This document shows, in pieces, positions 59,618 to 64,000 of a stretch of 64,000 nucleotides of DNA. The number at the start of each line of letters is the position of its first letter. Position 1 is the first letter of the stretch. The notes under the pieces are model-generated. The model was given only the letters and a program-made list of their open reading frames with translations. It had not been told where the DNA came from and searched no databases. The stretch comes from Streptomyces sp. NBC_00358 (GTDB taxonomy: Bacteria; Actinomycetota; Actinomycetes; Streptomycetales; Streptomycetaceae), in NCBI RefSeq assembly GCF_036099295.1, contig NZ_CP107976.1, positions 5,146,001 through 5,210,000 on the forward strand, read 5' to 3'. The position numbers and the translations under genes are program-made.

Positions 59618-60625
59618 TCAGGGACGCCGGGGGTGTGGCTGTGCGCTGTCGTCCGGGCCGGGGCGGGTCCGTGAGCGGAAGGTGCGGCGGTACGCGTCCG
59701 GAGGCACGCCGACCGTGCGGTTGAAGTGTCGGCGCAGTGTCGTGGCGGTACCCATGCCGGTGGCCGCCGCGATCGTGTCGACCCCGGCGTCGGTGGTCTC
59801 CAGCAACTCCTGTGCGTGGCGTATCCGTTGGGTCAGCAGCCACTGAAGCGGGGTAGTGCCGGTCACCGACCTGAAGTGGCGGCCCAGGTTGCGCGAGCTC
59901 ATCCGCGCCCGGCGGGCCAGGTCCTCGACGGTCAGCGGACGGTCCAGCCGCTCGATCACCCAGGGGAACAGCTCGGCGAGCGGGTGGTGGTCCGGAGCGG
60001 GCACCGGGGTGGTGACGAACTGGGCCTGGCCGCCGTCCCGATGGGGTGGCACGACCAGGTGGCGGGCGACGGTGTTGGCGACCGCCGAACCGTGGTCGAG
60101 ACGGACGAGGTGCAGACACAGGTCCATGGCGGCGGCCTTGCCCGCGGAGGTGAGCACGCCGCCGTTGTCCACGTAGAGGACGTCCGGGTCCACCGTCACC
60201 CGGGGATGCCGGGCGGCCAGCTCCCGGGTGTGCGCCCAGTGCGTGGTCGCGCGCCTCCCGTCCAGCAGCCCGGCGGCGGCCAGGACGAACGCGCCGGTGC
60301 AGAGGGAGGCCACGCGTGCGCCCGCCTCGTGCGCGGCGCGCACCGCGTCGACCAGGTCGGCGGGCGGCTCCTGGTCGATGTCGGTCCAGCCCGGGACGAT
60401 CACCGTGTCGGCGCGCGGGAGTTCGTCCAGGCCGTGGTCGGGCTCCAGCAGGAAACGGCCGGCCCGCACGGCCTTCGGCCCGCACAGCGCCAGGTCGTAC
60501 CAGGGGCCCGTCACGGCGGCCGGGGCGGACCCGAAGACCTCGCAGGCCAGGGCCAGTTCGAAGGGCAGCATCCCGTCCGTGACGGCCAGCGCGACAGAGT
60601 TCATGTCCGTAATTGTACGGGGCAT
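59618..60625 (-). CDS. GlxA-family AraC transcriptional regulator
   Basis: A 335-residue regulator. N-terminal DJ-1/PfpI-like domain (ALAVTDGMLPFELALACEVF, TVIVPGWTDIDQEPP, VASLCTGAFVLAAAGLLDGR with its Cys, TTHWAHTRELAARHP) and C-terminal AraC DNA-binding pair of HTHs (TVEDLARRARMSSRNLGRHF, IAAATGMGTATTLRRHFNRT). ATG 60625 (MPRTITDMNSV) is chosen; ATG 60604 gives 328 residues. Divergent from the saccharopine-dehydrogenase-like gene across 90 bp, its likely target. Confidence 0.9.
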   Translation of the reverse strand: MPRTITDMNSVALAVTDGMLPFELALACEVFGSAPAAVTGPWYDLALCGPKAVRAGRFLLEPDHGLDELPRADTVIVPGWTDIDQEPPADLVDAVRAAHEAGARVASLCTGAFVLAAAGLLDGRRATTHWAHTRELAARHPRVTVDPDVLYVDNGGVLTSAGKAAAMDLCLHLVRLDHGSAVANTVARHLVVPPHRDGGQAQFVTTPVPAPDHHPLAELFPWVIERLDRPLTVEDLARRARMSSRNLGRHFRSVTGTTPLQWLLTQRIRHAQELLETTDAGVDTIAAATGMGTATTLRRHFNRTVGVPPDAYRRTFRSRTRPGPDDSAQPHPRRP

Positions 60626-60715
60626 GGCGTTCCGGACACTCGTGCGGGAAACCTGCCCTCGACAGGATGTCCGGGACGGATCAAGGCAGTTCACGGTGAG
60701 CACGGGGGAGAACCC

Positions 60716-61747
60716 ATGGAGTCGGGTCAGACGGTGACGGTGTTCGGCGCGTACGGACACACCGGGCGGTTCGTGGTGGCGGAGCTGCTGGAGCGCGGGT
60801 TCGTCCCGGTCCTCTCCGGCCGCGACGCCGAGAAGCTGAAGGAGTCGGCGGCCTCGCACCCCGGACTCGACATCCGCCCGGCGTCGGTCGGCGATCCGGC
60901 CTCGCTCGATCACGCGCTGGCCGGCGCGGCGGCCGTGATCAACTGCGCCGGGCCCTTCGCCGTGACGGCGGCCCCGGTGATCGAGGCGGCCCTGCGCGCC
61001 GGAATCCCGTACGTGGACGTGGCGGCCGAGATCGAGGCCAACCTCGACACGTTCGCGCACTTCACGGAGCGCGCCCGCGCCGCGGGAACGGTGGTCGTCC
61101 CCGCCATGGCCTTCTACGGCGGCTTCGGCGACCTGCTGGCCACGGCCGCGATGGGCGAGTGGACGTCGGCCGACGAAGTGCACATCGCGTACGGGCTGAG
61201 CGGCTGGCACCCCACCGCCGGGACGCGAGCCGCGGGCACGGTCTCCCGGGAGCGGCGCGGCGGCCGGCGCGTCCGTTACACCGGAGGGCGGTTGGAGTAC
61301 CGCGAGGACGCGCCGCCGACCCTGGAGTGGCCGTTCCCCGAACCGATGGGTCCGCGGGCCGTCATCGGGGAGTTCTCGATGGCCGACGTGGTCACCGTGC
61401 CCAGCCATCTCGCCGTTCCCGAGGTGCGCACGTACATGACCGTCGAGGCGGCCACGGAGCTGTCGGCCCCGGACACCCCGGCTCCGCGCGCGGTCGACGA
61501 GCTCGGGCGATCCGCGCAGACCTTCGTCGTCGATGTCGTCGTACGTTCCGCGGGCGTCGAACGCCGGGCCGTGGCCAGGGGCCGGGACATCTACGCCGTC
61601 ACCGCGCCGCTGGTGGTGGAAGCGGTCGGCCGCATCCTCACGGGACGCACCGGGACGGTCGGCGTCGCCTCCGCCGGGGAGATCTTCGACGCCCCCGACT
61701 TCCTCCGCGCGCTGTCCGGGCACATCTCCTTCGAACTGCGCCGTTGA
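60716..61747 (+). CDS. Saccharopine dehydrogenase-like NAD(P)-binding protein
   Basis: A 343-residue protein. The nucleotide-binding start VTVFGAYGHTGRFVVAELLE and VLSGRDAEKLKESAASHPGL belong to the saccharopine dehydrogenase superfamily (trans-acting enoyl reductase-like), and AAAVINCAGPFAVTAAPVIE follows. The C-terminal half (VVVPAMAFYGGFGDLLATAA, SFELRR end) is family-like. Exact substrate unknown. ATG 60716 after GGGGGAG. It shares its promoter region with a GlxA-type regulator. Confidence 0.86.
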   Translation: MESGQTVTVFGAYGHTGRFVVAELLERGFVPVLSGRDAEKLKESAASHPGLDIRPASVGDPASLDHALAGAAAVINCAGPFAVTAAPVIEAALRAGIPYVDVAAEIEANLDTFAHFTERARAAGTVVVPAMAFYGGFGDLLATAAMGEWTSADEVHIAYGLSGWHPTAGTRAAGTVSRERRGGRRVRYTGGRLEYREDAPPTLEWPFPEPMGPRAVIGEFSMADVVTVPSHLAVPEVRTYMTVEAATELSAPDTPAPRAVDELGRSAQTFVVDVVVRSAGVERRAVARGRDIYAVTAPLVVEAVGRILTGRTGTVGVASAGEIFDAPDFLRALSGHISFELRR

Positions 61748-61825
61748 CGGGCTCATCCCTCGCGCCGGGCGGCCCGGTCTCCGTCACGCGGCCCGATCCG
61801 AACGGCGGCCCCTTAGCGTGGAGTC

Positions 61826-62503
61826 ATGATTCCTGGAGACGCACACGATGTACGGGACCCGGAACTGCCCGGTCTGCTCCTGCGCACCGAACGCGACGCG
61901 CTGATCCCGCTGCTGCGGGCCAGGCCCGCGGGCGACTTCGCGCGTCCGACGGCCGGGTGTCCGGCGTGGACGGTGCGGGACGTGCTGGCGCACTGCTCGG
62001 CCGTGCTGACGCGGGTCGTGGAGAGCCGGTTCGAACCCGGGGTGTTCTCGCCGGAGGCCAACGACCGCGACATCGCCGAGCGCGGTGACTGGCCGACGGA
62101 ACGGGTCGTCGACGAGCTGGAGCGCGGGATGACCGAGGCGGGGCCGGCGATCGCGAAAGCCGGCGGTGTCCTCGACGCGGTCGCGCTCGGCGAGTGGGTC
62201 CACGCCGGTGACGTGCGCGAGGCGTTCGGGGAACCCGGGGCCTACGGTGGCCCGGGCCTCCCGCACGCGCTCACGCTCCTGGTCCGTGTCAGCCGCGAGC
62301 GGGACCATGTGCCGCTGCACGCGGACCTCGACGACCTCGACGACCCCCTGCGCCTGGGCGGCGTCCCCGGCGACCGGCCCCCGGCCCGCTACATCGGCGG
62401 CGCCGAGACCCTCGTACGGCTCTGCTCGGGGCGGCCCGTCGCCAAGACGTCGGCGTACGAACTGGTCGGGGCGCGGGAGGAGGAGCTGAATCTGTTCGGA
62501 TGA
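61826..62503 (+). CDS. Mycothiol-dependent maleylpyruvate isomerase-family protein
   Basis: A 225-residue DinB-like protein. LLRTERDALIPLLRARPAGD, PTAGCPAWTVRDVLAHCSAV and VALGEWVHAGDVREAFGEPG show the MDMPI N-terminal helical bundle with the metal His of the DVLAHCSAV motif. C-terminal TSAYELVGAREEELNLFG. Family members use mycothiol in isomerisation or conjugation reactions. It follows the saccharopine-dehydrogenase-like gene by 78 bp, possibly in the same transcript. Confidence 0.85.
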   Translation: MIPGDAHDVRDPELPGLLLRTERDALIPLLRARPAGDFARPTAGCPAWTVRDVLAHCSAVLTRVVESRFEPGVFSPEANDRDIAERGDWPTERVVDELERGMTEAGPAIAKAGGVLDAVALGEWVHAGDVREAFGEPGAYGGPGLPHALTLLVRVSRERDHVPLHADLDDLDDPLRLGGVPGDRPPARYIGGAETLVRLCSGRPVAKTSAYELVGAREEELNLFG

Positions 62504-62599
62504 CCGGGAGGCCGCGTCCGTGCCGGTGAGCCGGGAGAGCCGCATCCGTCCAGGTGGCCGGAAGGGCCGGATCCACCGGAGCGACGAGCCGGATCCGCT

Positions 62600-62645
62600 G
62601 GACCGAACGGGCCGATTCCGCCGGACCGAACGGGCCGAATCCGCC
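62600..62645 (+). repeat. 23-bp tandem repeat
   Basis: Two units GGACCGAACGGGCCGA-TTCCGCC (62600-62622) and the same with AATCCGCC (62623-62645). They lie in a 284-bp gene-free gap between the mycothiol-isomerase-like gene and cutC. Confidence 0.65.
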
Positions 62646-62748
62646 CGAGCGGACGGGGCGACGGGAGGGGCCGCGGGGGAAATCCCTCGACGGCCCCTCC
62701 ACTCGTCGTGATCTTCTCGCGCCCCCGCTCCCGCGCGCGTACTCTTGG

Positions 62749-62764
62749 ATTGGACTAGACCTAT
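62749..62764. promoter_or_regulatory. DasR-type (dre-like) site upstream of cutC
   Basis: ATTGGACTAGACCTAT contains TGGACTAGACCT, the same 12 bases as in the minus strand of the site before nagK-nagA. It matches the dre consensus at 12 of 16 positions and lies 24 bp before cutC. Confidence 0.55.
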
Positions 62765-62787
62765 AGCGGCCCAAGGGAAGAGGTCCG

Positions 62788-63492
62788 ATGAGCGAGCGGA
62801 AGAGCGCAGTCCTGGAGGTGATCGCCCTCGACGTGGAGGACGCGGTCGCCGCCCAGGCCGGCGGTGCGGACCGGCTGGAGCTGGTCACCGACATGGCGGC
62901 CGACGGGCTGACCCCGTCGGTGGAGACCTTCGCCGGGATCCGTGCCTCCGTCGACATCGCACTGCGCGTGATGCTGCGCCTGTCGGACGGGTTCGCGGCG
63001 GGCGGCACGCGGGGCGTCGACGAGCTCGTGCGGGTCGCCGGTGACATGCGGGACGCGGGCGCGGACGAGTTCGTGCTCGGCTTCCTCGACGAGCAGGGCG
63101 GCCCCGACCTGGCCGCCGTCGAGCGGATCGTCGACGGACTGGGCGGCTGCCGCTGGACGTTCCACCGCGCGATCGACCGCGCCGACGACCGTGACGCCCT
63201 GCGCAAGCAGCTCGCGGACCTGCCCGGCCTCGACGCCTATCTGACCGCGGGGTCCCCGGCGGGCGTCGACGACGGGCTCTCCGTCCTCGCCGCCGAGTCC
63301 GCCCGCCGCGGCGAACCGGGATACGAGCCGCGGATCATGGTCGGCGGCGGCCTGCGCCTCGACCATGTGCCGGGGCTGCGCGCCGCGGGCCTCGACGCCT
63401 TCCACATCGGCGGTGCCGCGCGTCCGGGCGGCTGGTCGGGACCGGTCTCGGCGGAGGCGGTACGGGAGTGGCGGACCGCCCTCGACGCGTAG
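62788..63492 (+). CDS. cutC: CutC-family protein
   Basis: A 234-residue TIM-barrel CutC protein: VLEVIALDVEDAVAAQAGGA, DRLELVTDMAADGLTPSVET, ADEFVLGFLDEQGGPDLAAV, WTFHRAIDRADDRDALRKQL, LDAYLTAGSPAGVDDGLSVL, IMVGGGLRLDHVPGLRAAGL, DAFHIGGAARPGG. ATG 62788. The family was named for copper homeostasis, a role that is disputed; enzymatic activity is unknown. A DasR-type operator upstream suggests an amino-sugar link. No copper resistance gene adjoins it. Confidence 0.93.
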   Translation: MSERKSAVLEVIALDVEDAVAAQAGGADRLELVTDMAADGLTPSVETFAGIRASVDIALRVMLRLSDGFAAGGTRGVDELVRVAGDMRDAGADEFVLGFLDEQGGPDLAAVERIVDGLGGCRWTFHRAIDRADDRDALRKQLADLPGLDAYLTAGSPAGVDDGLSVLAAESARRGEPGYEPRIMVGGGLRLDHVPGLRAAGLDAFHIGGAARPGGWSGPVSAEAVREWRTALDA

Positions 63493-63535
63493 GGCGCCGT
63501 CCCGCCGTCGGGCTCTTCGCGACCGGTCCGGCAGG

Positions 63536-63613
63536 TCACGGATCCATCTCCGCCAGGTAGTTGTTGTGCTGTGAGAGCCGCTGGGCGATCGCCGCCCGGT
63601 CTCGTGCGTGCAT
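63536..63613 (-). CDS. Possible 25-residue small protein
   Basis: A short frame on the minus strand after cutC. ATG 63613 has CAGGA six bases ahead, and the product MHARDRAAIAQRLSQHNNYL (first 20) then AEMDP is polar and helical. The surrounding gap (63493-63714) otherwise lacks a gene. Too short for firm prediction; conservation would decide. Confidence 0.35.
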   Translation of the reverse strand: MHARDRAAIAQRLSQHNNYLAEMDP

Positions 63614-63714
63614 ATTGAGTCCTGCCCCGATCGGCCGGGGCATGACAATCACACGGATGTGCGGGCCGGCGCGAGAGGCACCGCAGCACAGCAGCATCAG
63701 GGGGACAAGGCTCC

Positions 63715-64000
63715 ATGCCATCCATACGCAGCCGCACGCTCGCGGCAGCCGCGGCCGTGATCGCGGCCGTCATGATCACCACGACGGCCTGTGACAGCAA
63801 GAAGGACGACGACGGGGCCACCGCCCGGCCTTCGTCGTCCACCCGGGCCGGCAAGGGCGTCGACACCGGCCAGGACGACGGCTCCACCTCCGTCGGCGGC
63901 TACAAGCTGCCCGCCGGCCTTCCCACCGACCTCAGCGGCGCCGCCCTGGACAAGTGGAAGAACGGCGGGTGGAAGGACTACAGCGACTGGGCGTCCAAGG
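63715..64000 (+). CDS. Secreted lipoprotein, N-terminal part (cut by window end)
   Basis: At least 95 residues are visible. A signal peptide with MPSIRSRTLAAAAAVIAAVM and lipobox TTAC puts an acylated Cys at residue 26. The mature part starts DSKKDDDGATARPSSSTR, a Ser/Thr/Lys/Asp linker, then GGYKLPAGLPTDLSGAALDK and WKNGGWKDYSDWASK. I do not recognise the family from this fragment. The Asp/Ser/Thr linker is typical of Streptomyces lipoproteins. The gene continues beyond the window. Confidence 0.82.
   Translation, partial: MPSIRSRTLAAAAAVIAAVMITTTACDSKKDDDGATARPSSSTRAGKGVDTGQDDGSTSVGGYKLPAGLPTDLSGAALDKWKNGGWKDYSDWASK

Noticed and set aside
59618..61756. 712-codon minus frame covering the AraC regulator and the divergent gene
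   Set aside because: The part beyond 60625 overlaps the plus-strand saccharopine-dehydrogenase-like gene, which has clear motifs; it is out-of-gene read-through.

Overview
The window is about 72% G+C, codes densely on both strands, often starts genes with GTG, and carries Streptomyces-type families: an AfsR-like SARP regulator, DUF397 with a helix-turn-helix partner, the CdgB diguanylate cyclase, DUF4913, a rhomboid-like protein and mycothiol-dependent isomerase folds. I read it as an internal chromosomal segment of a Streptomyces. From memory, the order from cdgB through nagA, otsAB, thrC, a cold-shock gene, groEL2 and murQ matches the S. coelicolor SCO428x-SCO430x region. I could not check that here.

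Region 1 (1-20,117) holds a type IV secretion-like gene set. On the minus strand lie a coupling ATPase, a VirB4-like ATPase, an SCO6880-type membrane protein, a VirB6/TrbL-like protein, a bitopic VirB8-like protein, two small pilin-like membrane proteins and a proline-repeat protein with a degenerate P-loop. A lytic transglycosylase and a companion protein face away. No relaxase, integrase or transposase is visible. A large hypothetical protein and a DUF4913 gene stand at the left edge, and a second DUF4913 gene plus another hypothetical protein lie at 25.9-27.4 kb. An ECF sigma factor and a 982-residue SARP/NB-ARC/TPR regulator close the region.

Region 2 (20-35.9 kb) is mixed: rhomboid-like protein, FAD oxidoreductase, DHA2 efflux pump, quinone oxidoreductase, pentapeptide protein, M1 peptidase lipoprotein, TerD, ArfB-type ribosome rescue factor, ECF41 sigma factor, flavin reductase, CdgB and a membrane-anchored CBM protein. 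The cdgB upstream region has a near-perfect BldD box and a perfect Crp-type palindrome.

Region 3 (36-55.4 kb) is sugar and wall metabolism plus housekeeping. It has a PfkB kinase, nagA with a ROK kinase behind a DasR-type site, otsB, otsA, glucosyl-3-phosphoglycerate synthase, thrC under a SAM-I riboswitch and coupled to a MoaD/ThiS protein, a cold-shock gene, groEL under two CIRCE-type operators, an old yellow enzyme, an HTH/DUF397 pair and a murR-murQ-murP set for MurNAc recovery. The nag and mur genes together suggest peptidoglycan amino-sugar recycling.

Region 4 (55.4-64 kb) holds small hypotheticals, a maleylpyruvate isomerase-GNAT fusion, an MFS pump, an HD phosphohydrolase, a GlxA-type AraC regulator divergent from a saccharopine-dehydrogenase-like gene, a mycothiol-dependent isomerase-fold protein, cutC (with a DasR-like site identical over 12 bp to the nag site) and a lipoprotein cut by the window end. 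I saw no tRNA, rRNA, CRISPR array or insertion sequence.
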